A DNA stretch of 64,000 nucleotides from Rhodamnia argentea (GCF_020921035.1 NC_063155.1:9471001-9535000); one strand, 5' to 3'. Numbered from the stretch's first letter, positions 12,089 through 25,429 are shown. Numbers and translations: made by a program. Notes: generated by a model from the letters alone, not told the origin.

Positions 12089-12648
12089 GGAAAAATTGTC
12101 AGAAAAGTCCTAAACCTTTCATATTTCTATCAATTCAATCCAAGACCTTTTAAGTTTATCAATTTAGTCTCAAACCTTTTCACTTTTTGCCAATTCGGTC
12201 CTATTGACTAGAAATCGGCGGCGTGGATGCCAACCATCTTACTTGGCACTACCGACGCCGACATGAATAATTTTTTATAACATTTTAGTAATTTATAAAA
12301 AAAAAATTGATTCTTTTTTTTTCCCTTTTTTTCCCTACGGCTTCATAGGTTGCCTGCCCTTGGGCGAGAGCGAGCGAGGGTGGCTCTTGCCCAGGGGTCG
12401 CCACCCGATGAATCCTAAAGAAAAAAGGGAAAATTTTAAAAAATTTTGATTTTTTATAAAATTACTCAAATATTATTAAAAATTGTCCATATTAGCACCA
12501 ACAGTAACAATTAGGACGGTTAGCATCCACATCAGCGATTTTCGGCTAACAAAACTGAATCAAGAAAAGGTGAAAAAATTTAGAATTGAATCAACAAATT
12601 GAATTGACAAAAGTGCAATAGGTTTAAAATTTTTTTGACAATTTTCCC
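12089..12648. mobile_element. Family B miniature element with intact ends
   Basis: The left end 'ggaaaaattgtcagaaaag' and right end 'ttttttgacaattttccc' are inverted repeats. Internal 'caattcaatcc', 'caatttagtct' and 'caattcggtcc' blocks are mirrored in the right half. The sequence 'gtgttc' sits directly outside both ends (12083-12088 and 12649-12654) and may be part of a target duplication. A GC-rich patch lies near 12340-12400. Non-coding. Confidence 0.6.
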
Positions 12649-12843
12649 GTGTTCATAACGTAACAGCGAAAGATTATGGCAAGACAAGGCACGTTTTTGA
12701 TGCAACACTTCTTCTGCCCATTCACCAATTTTCCACTTTAGGAGGAAAAAATACCACCATACAACAAATCGTCCTGTTGATTGGGGAAGTTTCTCGAAAG
12801 CGGGCGGAGAGAACTTTTCCTTGATTCAGGACAATCGGAGTCC

Positions 12844-13068
12844 TCACGCCGAAAGAATTATACTTGTAACCCCACGCGGAGGCATATAATGATCGTATTT
12901 GAGTTTGAATAGGTTATGGAGTTTCATCCTAAATTGCCAAGTTTTGTCCGGACCCTCGTTCGTGGTAAACCGAGCATATATAGACAGGCCCGAGTAAGGG
13001 CTGCTCCAATCCATGAAGGCCGCACATCCTGCCGACGTCGAGAAGGTTACTAGCTCATGAACGACCAC
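12844..13068 (-). other. Short unassigned open frame (74 aa)
   Basis: Frame with fairly natural composition, including 'MDWSSPYSGLSIYARF' and 'WQFRMKLHNLFKLKYDHYM'. I recognise no domain. It may be an exon relic or chance. The flanks (12655-12843 and 13069-13700) show nothing else except the likely ISU 3' UTR near 13500-13700. Confidence 0.2.
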
Positions 13069-13701
13069 CGCAATCTGAGCTGATTCTTAATCCTGGGCAA
13101 AAGAACACTTCATTGTACGTTGTAATAGCAAATGACTCGGTAAGGTCTGAGATAAAACACAAAACTGAAAGAGTTCTCAAGCACCAGAGAATCACAAACA
13201 TCCCCATAGAAGGAAGGAACACAATTCCCCGTTCAAACACCTCACTGAATGCCACATGACTCTCAGCAAACAAGCATCTTTCCCCCACTGAGACCCTAGA
13301 ATTCCAGACAAGCACTGGAACAAACAGTGGCTTAACCTCGAGCTGTCTCGGCGTTATGAGCAACATAAAATGGAAGATCACTAATCAGAGACCCAACACC
13401 TTGAAACCTAGCCTTCCAATCAACCGATCCACGAACAATCAGCCAAGAAGATAAAAACTATAAACAACCACATCCGCAACCAAGGAGCCAAGAAATTGTG
13501 ATACCTGATGTATACGAACAACGAAGGCTGCTGTTCTTGGAAGGTACTACGCAAAAGTATTCTTTACATTTTCCATGTCCATTATTACAACTTCAAGCCA
13601 CAACATACGATTTTTTTATAGACCGTTATCATCATCATATATGGACAGCTTCAGGCATCAGCCTCCTTCTCAGAGGTATCATCATCATTTCACGGGCAGC
13701 T

Positions 13702-16230
13702 TCAGGCATCAGCCGCCTTCTCAAGAGGTGCATCCTCAGCACTATCGCTGCTTCCATTCAACTTAGCATGTTTAGCTTGATAATCTTTTACGGCTGCCTT
13801 TATTGCGTCCTCAGCAAGCATGCTGCAGTGCAACTTAACAGGTGGAAGAGAGAGGTGCTTTGCAATTTCCCTGCACGAGGCATCAGTTACGAACCACATT
13901 CAGGAAAAAGATACAAGGAGTACATCAAGAACCACAACATAAGAATAATTAGGATTTCACTCCTTTGTGATATTAGAACAAGTCAGCACAAATTTATCAA
14001 GGCCATTAAGCATGTCAGTGAAAAAACCTAGTAAGTCCAATAAAAAATTCCTACTTAAGCCAAGAACCAAATATGTCCACGCCAAACATGATTACTTGTC
14101 TTCCCAAATATTCAAGAAATGCAGAATTCTCAATCCTGGACATGTGGGCCTCACTCAGCAGTAAAATGTGAAGAGGACTGCTGTTGACAAGCAGTATCAA
14201 ACTATCACCCCTCTTTTATTTTCTGCACTACAACAAGAATAAGAAGAACTTCTGAATTATAACTAATGAATCTGACTTTAAGTGCAAGAACCGTCAGTTG
14301 ATTCCATGCCTCATAAAATAACATAAAACCACTAGTAGTAGCAGGCTTACAAAATCATGGATAGAAAAATTACAAAAGTATTCACCAATTCAACAGAGCT
14401 TACGTGTTTTTAATGGTTAAGACTTCCTCCATCTGCTTCCCTTTCACCCATTCAGTCGCTGGAACAAGCAATTAGAGTAAGAAATTAGTAAAAAGAGGAG
14501 TGATTTCCTAAACTGACAACACAATCCCAACTCAGAAGAAGTTCAATCTATGAGTGTATTGGACAATTACAATTATCAAAGCATGGTAGGAAAAAGCAAA
14601 GGCTCATCTTGCAGCTATAAGCAGAATCTACAATTTGATAAAGAACTATAGTGAAAATGGCCCCTGCTTCACTGCAAATGTCTCACAGGAAACGTACAGA
14701 GAGCTCCCACTGAAGCCCCTTCATTAAACAACTTCGAAAATCATCCTTCAACAACATATGAAGAAAAAATTCACAATGCCATTACACAGAATGACCTCAT
14801 CATCATCCCACGAATGGATTGAGAAAACAGAGGAAACCAAAAGGAGGTCCTGCTGACACTCCACATCAGCCACAGGGTACCCTACAGTCTACAGACACAT
14901 CTGGCAAGTTCATAAATCCATTACCAATATTTAAATCTTCAGTATACCTTATATTTGGATTCAAATCTTCTAAAGATAGATTCAAACTGAATGAACAACA
15001 CAAAGCAGAGAAGAAGGGCATCTCTCTGGCCAACCACCAGCAGGTCCAAGTGAAGATCTAACTCAATCAAAGTATACTTTTGCAGTCTTTTAATACAACT
15101 TCTGCATAAGAGAACAACCCAACTCGTATTATTTCTTTAACTGTCCTATCCAAAAGATTTCAGAGAGATCCCGGTCTTACATTAGCATAGGACAAAGATT
15201 CAAAACAAGAAAAGAAAGATGACCGATGAAAAGAACAAAGTACTCTGACCCTCTTCAAGAAAACATCTCATACAAACATCCGAAGAATGAGACTACACGA
15301 GAATTGACACGAAAGGGAGAAAATCACGAAACAAGCAACTTAGACTAACATTTCTGGCACTTGTTGCATTACGATAACCACCATACAAAGTTTGGCATTG
15401 GCCTACACTGCACTGGGGCAACCGAATATAAACAGTAAGTCAAATTTTTATCCCCAAATAGAACAACGTCACGTCCGGCGGATTCAAAGGTGATCATTGA
15501 GTAAAAGTAGAACTCACAGCAAGAGATAACGTTACAAGAAATACATACCATTTCCCTACCTAACATGCTAACAGTCGCAATCCAAAGGATGACTGCAAAC
15601 AACAATTATCACCGCATATGAAAACTACAAAAGCAATTCGTCAGTTATTCACCAGGACACTAGATACAATACATAAATTCATACATCTTTCAGTCCGCCA
15701 ACGGAAAACCTCATACTCAGGATCCCCAACTTCCGTGGAAACCACACACGTCGTTACCTAGTCCCAGTTGCCTCGGTAAGCTCGAATTGTAACTAAAAGA
15801 CATTCAAGAAAACCTACGATTTCACCTTTATTAATCTAATGTCAGTAGAACCAATCCACCGATGCACATCACCCTACACAAAGAGAAAACAGACCTCACC
15901 GCTTAAAAGGCTTAAAGGTTTTTGAGGATACGCACCGACAGAGGAAGACGCAATGGCGGACCCACAGCCGAAGGTCTTGAAACGAGCATCCACGATCTTC
16001 CCGGCCTCATCGACCTTGATCTGCAGCTTCATCACGTCGCCGCACGCCGGCGCGCCAACCAGCCCCGTCCCGACCGTCGGGTCGGTCTTGTCGAACGACC
16101 CGACGTTCCGGGGGTTGTTGTAGTGGTCCAATACCCTCTCGTGGTACAGCCGCGGCAACACCCGGACCGGCCCCGACGAAGGGTCCCGCGGAACCAGTCC
16201 CGCGAGCTTCTTCGCACCGACTCTCAGCAT
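13702..16230 (-). CDS. ISU1: Mitochondrial iron-sulfur cluster scaffold ISU (IscU type), 3 exons
   Basis: 172-aa model: exons 15936-16230, 14404-14458 and 13702-13870 (minus), phases 1 and 2, GT-AG throughout. Residues 1-30 are Arg/Lys-rich without acidic residues until Asp16, like a mitochondrial presequence. The conserved core starts at 'YHERVLDHYNNPRNVG'. The three cluster-ligand cysteines are present in 'GAPACGDVMKLQ', 'FKTFGCGSAIASSS' and 'KLHCSMLAEDAI'. The chaperone-recognition motif LPPVK is intact in 'HLSLPPVKLHCS'. ISU receives sulfur from NFS1/ISD11 and iron/frataxin input, assembles a 2Fe-2S cluster and passes it on through the HSCA/HSCB chaperones in the matrix. The acidic tail after 'AKLNGSSDS' varies in the family. 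The middle exon is only 55 bp. Confidence 0.95.
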
Positions 16231-17244
16231 TATTGCGGGGAAAGTTGTCGAGAAACAGCTGAATTTGGAGTTCCGGAGCTGGGATTCTGGTTACAAGTTT
16301 TGACGAAGATTGCGAGAGATCGAGAGGTTGAAGAAGATCGATTTCTAGGGTTTGGGACGTTTGAATGGCGGTGAGAGGCTCCGGAGGAGGACACGTGGAG
16401 GGAAGAGATGAGGGAGAGGCATCTCGCGGCATTTTAGTTGGGTTTTGCGAGCCTGAACCGACGTGTACTTAATATCTTCAATCTCCGGCGTTGATGGATG
16501 AGGGCGAAACTTTCCGAGGTATTCATATCCAACGGTCGCGATCAGCCTAAAGTCAACTCTGATGGTTGCCAAAACAGTTGGGCTAGGACTTCGATGATGG
16601 GCCGGTGGTCACGCACAATTCTCGGCTCAAATGAGGTAAGAAATGGGGCTGAGATGAAACACTTGAGCCCAATAAGCCCATAACCTTTGGCCCAAAAAGC
16701 CAGTGATTGTTCGTCCCGAGGGAAAAATGAAAAAGAGACTATAACCAGACTTTTACAATGGCTGCATGACCCATAAGAATTTATGACCATGTAAAAGAGG
16801 TGATCATCGGCCGGGGGTGGGCGCGGGTCGGCTCGGTATATTTTTGTGCGAATCGCCAACTTTGCTTCGCCTCCGTCACTCGCTATCTTAAACGCAATCT
16901 AAAAGAGTGGTTTCTAATCACACTACCACAGTTGATTTCTAATCGAAACCAAAGAAAAGGTACACTTGCGATCCACTTGTCTCAGCAAGCTCGGTTTTTT
17001 TTTTTTTCTTATAATCCTACTTCAATATATTCGTGTTATTTTGGTCGACAGTTAGTTAAGTGGTAATATGATCTCCTCCCTTATAGATTTTATTTACTGA
17101 GCTTAGGTTCATCCCATAATATTTTTCAGATTGATCAAGTTCAGATTGGAAGGATATTTAGATTAGCGTTTCCAAAGATCTCTTCAAGGACCAGACCAGA
17201 CCAAATCATTTGTTTCTTTTCAAGGTTCAAATTATTCGAAAAAT
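16231..17244. other. Upstream region of ISU; no further gene
   Basis: The ISU promoter must lie in the proximal few hundred bases. No TATA box is obvious. The rest is spacer with a poly-T run near 16997. Open frames here lack protein-like features. Confidence 0.3.
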
Positions 17245-17929
17245 TCAAGTCGCGATTCCACATCCTAGGTCATTTCGCCTTTTTTCTGTATGTCGTTCCA
17301 TCGTGTAAGCTGACCTTCCATTTAGCTTCGTGATTTTCATTGTTATTCTACTATTGCTTCTTTTCATGAGCCTTGCACAAGTAAAGATGCTAGTACTAAT
17401 CCTCTTTGGCAGCAAGCAATGGCGGATGAGTTGCAAGCTTTAGACAAATGATTTGGTTGATTTGCGTCCTAAAAAATTTGTCATAGGCTGCAAATTAAGG
17501 TATTTGATTAAAACAAAGGTAGGCGGTGCTATAAAATGCTACCAAGTTTGACTAATAGCAAAAGGCTTTACTCAGGAGCATGATATAGATTGTCGTGAGG
17601 CCTTTGATCTGGTTGCATCTCTTGTTTCTATTAGAAGTCTTCTTGTCGTCACCTCAATTGAGCGATGGTCTCTGTTCTAGACTAAGTGCAGTCTTTAGGG
17701 GTCCTCCTGCTAGATTTTCTCATCCTTCTTACAAAGTATGTTTATTACATCGAACATTATATGGACTGAAACAAGCTCCTCATGCATGATATTCTAATTT
17801 TAACTTTAACTCCCCCGTGAAATGTCTTGGCTTTACATCTAGTTCCTGTAACCATGCTCTCTTTGTTCAACCAACACCTCGTGGGTACATTTTATTGTTT
17901 CATATGTGGACAATATAGTTATTAGGATA

Positions 17930-18440
17930 AAAGAACATTAGGAATGTTAATATTTGTTTACGGCACTTACTTTGGTGCTAATATTTTCTTGGATCACTTA
18001 AGTGCCAATTTTTTGGAAAATGGTTATTTCAGAGCCAACTCCGATGAGCTTTGTTGGAAATCATACGTGGCATCTACGTGGCTTGACGGAAAATCCTAGT
18101 GAGCAAAAAGAAAAGTGAAAAGTCAATTAAAAAAAATCCACGTAATATGAGCCATCACCTCTGCAAATTCTTATCTTTTTTTTAGATTATTTTTCTGTTT
18201 AGTTTTAATTTTTAAGAAAATTTAACTTATTTTTAAGTTTAAAAGTCCACGTGGCTTGATTTATCAAAACAAATTGCCACGTAATGTAAATTAAAAATAA
18301 ATGACACCTAATTAGTTGGCCAAAATTTCTCATCGTTGGCACTTAAGTAATCGTTTTTTTTATGATTTGGCACTTAAGAGATCCAAAAAAAAAAAATATT
18401 GGCGTTAAAGTGAGCATCATACATAAATATTTGCACTCTA
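17930..18440. mobile_element. Family A foldback element inside the copia relic
   Basis: The left arm 'tttacggcacttactttgg', with 'ggatcacttaagtgccaatt', is mirrored by 'ggcacttaagagatcc' and 'gcgttaaagtgagcatc' at the right. 'cacgtggc' blocks lie inside. It separates two blocks of copia RT sequence, so it inserted after the retrotransposon. Diverged compared with the copy at 31504. Confidence 0.6.
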
Positions 18441-18888
18441 GGTATCCTTTCGCCTAGTTATTCGTGACGAAGATCATTTCAGTATTAAACTCTAGCAGGA
18501 TCTTAGCCAATAGCTTGAGAGTGATCTAGCTACTTTCTAGGCTTGGAGGTTACTTCAAATTCTCTAGTCTATTATCTTTCCTAAGCCAAATATTCCTTTG
18601 GTCTTCTTTCTTGAGTGAGGCTGCTGCGATTTCCATTGAGACTAATGCCATATTCAATGAGAAAGATGGGCTCCTCTTCCTAATCCTAAACTCAACCGAC
18701 AGTTGGGTGGTAGTCTTATATATCTCACCATCACTCGTCTTGACATCGCCTATGTTGTTTGCATCAGTTCATGACCGCGCTATGTATAACTCTCTTTACT
18801 GCAGTTGTTACCGATGGTATCTATTTCTTGACGTTCACTTTTCTGCTAACTCTACCTTAGTGTTGAGTGCTTATTCTGATGTTGATAG

Positions 18889-19672
18889 TGTTGGAAAATA
18901 TCAATCGGAATGGGATGAAATGGAATCGGACGTTGAGGTGTGCGTGATAACACTCTCTTTAAAGATTTATTTACCCCACAATATTGCTAATGGTTTCCGA
19001 CAAATATCCTCTAGAGCACAACGAAGTTTTAGTGAGAATAACGGATAGCAATTTTGATAAGTCTCCAGGATCTCTCAAGGACAACAATTGAAAACAATGG
19101 CTATGTACCTTTTTGAAAAAATGAAAATAGAAGTTAAGTTTTGAAAATGAACTGAGTCACTCAATTTATAATAGTTGAAAGAAGACAAATTTTCATATTT
19201 CAAAAACTGTCATTCGAGCACAACTATTAATGTCCAAAGAACAGTTAAATTTTGGACACACCTCTTCGTGTCTAATGAACAGTTAATTCGGACACGACTT
19301 TTCGTTATCCGAAAAATAATTTATTCATACACAACTCTTCATTGTCCGAAAACTGTCTCGTCTGAAAAATTGCAAGAGGAATCAACAGTTTATTTTTATT
19401 ATAATTTCAAAAAATAAAAAAAATAAAAAATGAAATGATTGTTGATTATTGCCAATAATTATCCGCAACCTCACAAGCATGCAAAGTGCTAAGTGCGCTT
19501 AATAATCGTGCACCAACACGTGGATATAGTGGGTCTAGCCCACTTGCCCATTTCTTTATTTTGAAAGACCATAATATCCTTCTAACTAATAAATAAACTT
19601 GCACTCTTCCTTCCATCATATGTGGGATTAGAAAATAGCACATTTTGTTTGTTTTGCAAAGAAACTTCAACA
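18889..19672 (+). mobile_element. Solo LTR with 5-bp target-site duplication
   Basis: 784 bp starting 'tgttggaaaatatcaatcgg' and ending 'gaaacttcaaca' (TG...CA). The 5-mer 'gatag' flanks both sides (18884-18888 and 19673-19677). The interruption lies inside the RNase H region of the copia relic, whose frame continues across the insertion. It contains degenerate repeats of 'gaacagttaatt(c/t)ggacac' near 19230-19300. No internal retrotransposon sequence remains, so it arose by LTR-LTR recombination. Confidence 0.85.
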
Positions 19673-20130
19673 GATAGGGCTAGTGACCCTTTAGATCGTC
19701 TCTCCATTTTAGCATGCTGCTTCTTTCTAGGTACCTCACTATTTTATAGCATAGCAAGAAATAGACCGCCCTAGCCCACTCTAGTACGTAAGCAGAATAT
19801 CATACTTTTGCTAATACAACATCGAAACTACTGTGGTTACAATAGTCACTAGAAGATATAGGAGTCCGTCATAATGGCGAGACAATCATTTATTGTCATA
19901 CTGGGAGTGCTGTTCAAAGAGCACATAAAGATGCTATTCATGAGCGTCAAGCACATTAAAATAGATCGTCATTTCATATGATATCATGTGCTTTGTGTCA
20001 CTGTTTGCCTCATCTCTACTTATCAATTAATCAGACTGGATCTTCATTAAGGCAAATCCACCCAAGCGTTTTTCAAACTTTCCTCCAAAATTCAGTTGAT
20101 TTCTTCTAAATTGCCTTAAGATTGAGGGGA

Positions 20131-20560
20131 TGTTGGAGATCATTGAAAAATATCAGGTGATTTCCATGTCCTTCTTGTTCTTGATATCTCGCAGGATTAT
20201 GCATTGCCTCCCTTGATTGCGCATGTAGTTGACCGATCCTGATAGATTGTAGTCCATACAATAATATCTTTCGAAACTTATAAAGAGACTCGTGTCCTCT
20301 TCATCAGAACACGTAGAGAAATATGCGAAAATCACACAACTCTTTCCTCCCATTTTTTCTTATATCGGATGATGTTAAAATGAGTTTCGATAATAGAGAG
20401 AAGAGAATCGTTAGAAACATGAAGGACTCGTCCAAAAGAGGGTTGGCATTACGTATCTGAATTCTTCTACCCCATGCTAGGAACAAGAATCTTTCATCCT
20501 TTTGAATTCTCATGAGAAAGTAAGAAAACATCGGAGGAAAAACAGGGGTATCTATCTACA
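20131..20560 (+). mobile_element. 3' LTR of the copia relic
   Basis: Starts 'tgttggagatcattgaaaa' directly after the purine-rich primer tract and ends near 'ggggtatctatctaca'. The matching 5' LTR is not present in the window. Confidence 0.6.
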
Positions 20561-21174
20561 CCTCCCCCACTTTTGCTAGGCCTCTTGGCACAAAGTGACA
20601 TTTGACAAGGCCTGCTCTGCCATTTATATCATCCTACAAAGCATGGATTGAAATCGGACAAACACCTTTTGCATTATTGAACAGGGCCAACCGACCCTTT
20701 TGCACTTTACATCACACCCTCCATTACACAAACATTTGACCCTCCCAAGTACCCTTGTCTTGTCGGTGCTTCTCTTCATTTGGTCGGTCGAGAGCGATGC
20801 TCGGGGATTCCCGATAGAATTTGACGAGACTCCTCGGGTAGGACGTGACAAGATCTTTTGTTATTTCGGGATGATTCGTCCGGTGTTCGCGAGAGATGTC
20901 GCGGATGCCATTGCCTCATGATTTAGGGAGTCGATGTCGATCGAGTTACGTCTTTCGTAGATCTTCCAATCCCATTAGACTTCACTTTTGGAGGAAGTCA
21001 ATCTCAAGTGAATTTCGAGCCAAAAAAAAAATCTCAAGTGAATGACAGAGAAGAAAATATGGGATGAATAAGTCAAAGATTGATTTAGGTGGACAAGATC
21101 CGCCTTACTTCATAATCGTTTATTCTACTACGTCTCACGCCACTTGAGAAATGAGAAGAATACAAAAAAAAAAG
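20561..21174. other. Spacer without recognised features
   Basis: No gene or repeat recognised apart from a short direct repeat 'aatctcaagtgaat' near 21000-21045. Confidence 0.3.
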
Positions 21175-22215
21175 AGTCATAAATCCATGCAAATTCAGTC
21201 ATAAATATTTTAATTTGATTAATTTAATTATAAATCTTTTGGCAATTTGCCAATTCAGTCATAAATATTTAGGTTGTCACAATTTAGTTATAAGACTCCA
21301 TTTGTTTCATCGAAAATAAATGATTTCAAATATATTTTTCTGGAAAAATCGCTTAAATCGCTTAAAAAAATTAGTCAATAGAAAATATTTTCATTATTGC
21401 CACTAATTTATGTCCAAATATTTTCATGGAAGATGAAAATATTTTCGTTCATTAATTTTGTAAGAGATATAAGCAACCATTTTTGGGAAAATATACTTTC
21501 AATCATTCATTTTTCATGAAATATACAAAGCCTAAACCTTTAGAGGATTTGCTAATGTAGGCTCGACCCTTTTAATAAATTATTAATGTAGTCCTTTCAA
21601 CTAATTTTGATCGAAAATGGTTAACGTATCGGTCCAGTTAGTGCAAGCCATCCTACATGGCATAGGCGGGACTAACCTGAATAATTTTTCAATTTTTAAT
21701 AGTTTTTCTTCTTTTTTCTTCATAGATTTGCCTTCCACTAAGTGAGGATCGGCGATCCCCGCCGCCCCTAAGCAAGGGTCACGAAGCCCTTGTCAACCAT
21801 GGGTGAGTGTTGCAGCCCTCGATGTGGCTAGAGAGGAGTTACATACCCTCACTAGGCCCTCACAGGTGACAATGAGAGCATCGCAACCCTCACCCGGCGG
21901 TCGGCAGCCTTACTAGCCTTATGAAGAAAAAAAAAAGATAAAGAATGAAAGAAAATAAAAAAAAAATCAATAAAATTAGTAATAATAAGTTTGAAAAAAA
22001 AAAAAAAGTTATCCGCGTTAGCACCGGCCATGCTGCGTGGGATGGTCGACGTTGATTGAACCATGATAAGTCATTGATTTCCGATCAAAATTAGTAGAAA
22101 GAACTATTGCAGTAATTTATCAAAATGTTTATGACTAAATTGGCACAATTGAAAGGTTTAAAACTGAATTAACAAATTGTCAAAAATTTTAAGACTAAAT
22201 TAACCAAATTAAAAT
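21175..22215. mobile_element. Large family B element with a nested family C element
   Basis: The left arm has 'aattcagtcataaatattt' twice (about 21192 and 21255) with 'caatttgccaattcag'. The right arm mirrors it with 'actgaattaacaaattg' and ends near 'aaaattctc' at 22215. A family C insertion occupies about 21296-21535 ('ccatttgtttcatcg' to 'cattcatttttcatgaa'). A GC-richer patch at 21740-21900 gives only low-complexity frames. Confidence 0.5.
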
Positions 22216-23831
22216 TCTCTAATTGGTCCGGCTTGACGCCTAATATGACCAAAAGCAAGATCTTCTTTTCAAGGCCCTCAAACAAACCGTGGGGCTAGAT
22301 TCTCCATACTCTCGGGTTCTAAGAAGGTACGCTGTCGGTCCGGTATTTGGGTGTTCCCATTATAGCTTCTAGAATAAGCAAGATGGAGTGTAATTCCTTG
22401 GTGAACTCAATCACTACTAGAGCCCAATCTTGGTTTCAGTGATTCCTGTCTTTTGCTGATCGGTCGCAACTCATTAAATCTGTCATTCATGCTATACATG
22501 TTTATTGAGCAAGTGTGTTTATTCTACCCAAATCTATAATATCCCACATTGAGCGGATCCTCGGGCGGTTTCTGCGGAAAGGCTCGAAGCTTGGAGTAGG
22601 CGGTGGTAAAGTTTCTTGGAATGACGTTTGCCTCCCTAATGAGGAAGAGGGTCTTGGTATCCGCAGCCTTAATGATTGCAACCGAGCGGCTATGCTCAAG
22701 CATATTGAGATCATCTTTACGGATAAGGAGTCCTTATGATGTAAATGGATTCACTCGACATTTCTGAAGAATAAGAATTTACGGATTGCCACTAAACCTT
22801 CTTTTTGTTCTTGGGCGTGGAAGAAAATTCTTGATCTTAGAACAAATTTTCAGAATCTTTTTCTTTGGTGGGTTGGCAATGGTTGTACCGTCTCTTTTTG
22901 GTTCACTCCTAACATCAAAGAGGGCCCCTCTACAAGCTTTTCTACGATATGAGTATCTACCGGTATGGTATCTCTCAAAAGGCTACTGTGGCTGAGTTTC
23001 TCTTTACAACCTTCCACCCCTCTCAAGTAACGGCAACCATTGCTTCTTGGCTCGAGCCCCTTCCGTCTCTTGTCACCGAGAATAGTGATCGTTTTATTTG
23101 GTTTGGTCATCCCTTTGGTGTCTTCTCCATTACTACAACTTGGGACCTCATCCAATGTAGAGGGCGGACCATGCCTTGGCACTCGTTTATTTGGTACTAT
23201 GGTATCGCTCCTCGTCACTCTTTTCTCCTTTGGCTTATCACACTGAATAGGCTCTCGACTCAAGTTTTGTTGCTCAACTACCATAGATTCCTATATGGTG
23301 TTTGTGGGTTCTAAGGTAGCGATCCGGACTACGTAGACTACCTCTTTTTTGGTTGCCGCATCACTAGTGCCCTTGCTTCGTTCTAGACTTCCAAGTGTAA
23401 TCTGGCTTGGCGGAATCGTTGTTGGAGTGACAACCTCCATTGGGCTATGCAGCACATCGGAGGCAAGCATTTTCATCGGACTATTGGTGGTTCTCCTTTG
23501 GTGCATTATGCCATATTATCTGGATGGAAAGGAATAACACCCTCTTCCGTAACCGGACACGCTCCATGCCGGCGCTTAAAAAGCATCTCGAGAAGGTGAT
23601 TAGAGACGGGGCATTAATGCTTAAATGTGTGGATGACACCCTTAGAAATCGAAGAATGCAAGGAAGTTGGGGCATTTCTACATCAGTTTTTCATTGAGTT
23701 TTGGTATATGTTCACAGTAGTCTGTTTTTGCTTATAGAATTTGTTGTTTGGCCTCCTTTTACCATGTGTATATTCCCCTTGGGATTCTCCCCCTCCCTCT
23801 TTTCCTTTGTCTTCTTTCCCACGACACCCAT
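22216..23831 (+). mobile_element. LINE (non-LTR) retrotransposon relic: RT C-terminus and zf-RVT region
   Basis: Frame fragments match plant L1-type ORF2. 'MTKSKIFFS' is near 22245. 'QLIKSVIHAI' is near 22475. 'SIISHIERILGRFLRKGS' and 'KVSWNDVCLPNEEEGLGIRS' are at 22530-22670. A 'LHKNKESLWCKWIH'-like stretch is near 22725. The zinc-finger-like RNase H-adjacent domain ('TTTWDLIQCRGRTMPWH', 'FLLWLITLNRLST') is at 23130-23270. Frameshifts and stops are frequent. The 5' end is missing. The 3' end abuts the LTR-like block at 23832, and a possible LINE tail continues after 26884. Confidence 0.75.
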
Positions 23832-25429
23832 TGTCACGCCCCAATCCCCGGGTACACAACAACCCGACTAAAACGCCTCAAGTCATAAAAGGACGACGTC
23901 CCAAGCACTTCATCGACCCATTCTATTTATCTTATCTTTTTATCAAGCGCATATGGAACGTGCTACTCCCAAACAACAAATCAAAATCAAACGGTAGGGA
24001 TAGAAAAGTAGGCAGTCATATCACACATCAGCAAAAGACTATTTTCATTTATAGATATTCATTAACCCTAAGGAAGCTACGGTATCTACAAGCTCACTCT
24101 TCAAGATCGCTCCCTATAACTGTCAAAAAGATACCGGGTCAAGGCGGGGTTAACTTCATATCTATATTCCAAAAGAGGGGCCAACATCACCCTCTACATC
24201 CATATAAAAAGTCTCCATCAAAAAGGTCTTCTTGACCATAGCTACTCAGAGGTAATATTCTAGCGGGGACTCAAGGTCAAAGTCGGGGTCGGACTCCGGG
24301 TCCTCAACTTCCCCATTTGGGGTACCTATATCAAGGGTCCCAAGTATGGATCTTGGGAAACGCAGATGGCGACCATTTGAAGTCGTAAATCGGCCCAAAG
24401 AGCTGGTCCCCGTGACGGACAAACCAGGCCTTGAAGCGATGGGGCACTAAGTGCCCCAATCCCTCTTCGAATTAGAGGTTCGTCATATGATGTTCCCGCA
24501 CTCGATCCGAACTTAGGATCGGACGGTGTGTGATGTCGAAAAATTGGTCAAGCGGTAACCCAAACCTCATCGGACGAACTTTCATTACCTTGGTCCTGAA
24601 AAAGATTAACAACAAACGGGTGAGATATAAAATCTCCGTGAATCAATGCCTAAGTCCAAATAGGGCGCCGATTCTCTCGAGACGGCCTAAACATGCAAGA
24701 CGAGTATCGATAGTAGATCAATAGCATGCGATTATCACCACACTTTACGTACCATAGGATCAAACGCATCCCAACGGTCAATCATCAATCACATGCAGTC
24801 TTACCCCGCCTTGGTCCACACATTATGCAATACATATCATGGCAATCAATAGCATATAACCAAGGCATACAACCAAAACATCCATCACAACTTTCATGCA
24901 TAATGCATCACATGTGTTCCGGTTATTAACGGCCACTTGGCCCCAACACACTAGATAGTTAGTGCTCTTTTGTCGGGATTAGGCTTCGTCCCATTCCTTC
25001 GGCGATGGCAACCGATAAGCCATGTGGTTTCAAGTACCATCGGCATGGACTAATAATCATGCATTCCTATAGAGAGCGTCGGCCAACACCTTACCGTGAT
25101 CGGCATTTGATAAGCTATGTGGTTTCAAGTACTATCGGTATGAACATACCAAGTTAGGCCCTAAGTACTCTCGGGTGACGGTAACCATCATGTGATCATA
25201 CAAGCACGCCATACAACCAAATCAATTTATATCTTTGCATTTAATTCAATCACAAACAGTCGTGCTCAAAACTCAGCTCAAGGCCATTTTCATGCTCAAA
25301 ACTTGGCTCACACATGGTCACATGAAATATGCATTATCCACTAGACTTTGCAACTATATAAGGGTGATTAATCTCTTAACCATACATATATATACAATTA
25401 AGGTATATAGCAGTCAACAAACAATCACC

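Larger units (their letters stand above)
17245..20130 (+). mobile_element. Degraded Ty1/copia retrotransposon (RT and RNase H remains)
   Basis: Shifted and stop-riddled frames match copia pol in order. 'QQAMADELQALD' marks the start of the reverse-transcriptase domain near 17410. 'VCLLHRTLYGLKQAPHA' lies near 17735-17785. A 'SLIYLTITRLDIAYVV'-like stretch lies near 18705-18760 and 'SAYSDVD' near 18865. After an insertion, 'FFLGTSLF' near 19720 and an RNase H tail reading like 'HERQAHKIDRHF' near 19930 follow. A purine-rich tract (attgagggga) abuts the 3' LTR. The 5' part (LTR, gag, integrase) is missing, so the element is dead. Confidence 0.75.

Noticed and set aside
13498..14031. 177-codon plus frame
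   Set aside because: Antisense to ISU exon 3 and its 3' UTR.
22850..23284. 144-codon minus-strand frame
   Set aside because: Opposite strand of the LINE zf-RVT region, which is the meaningful reading on plus.
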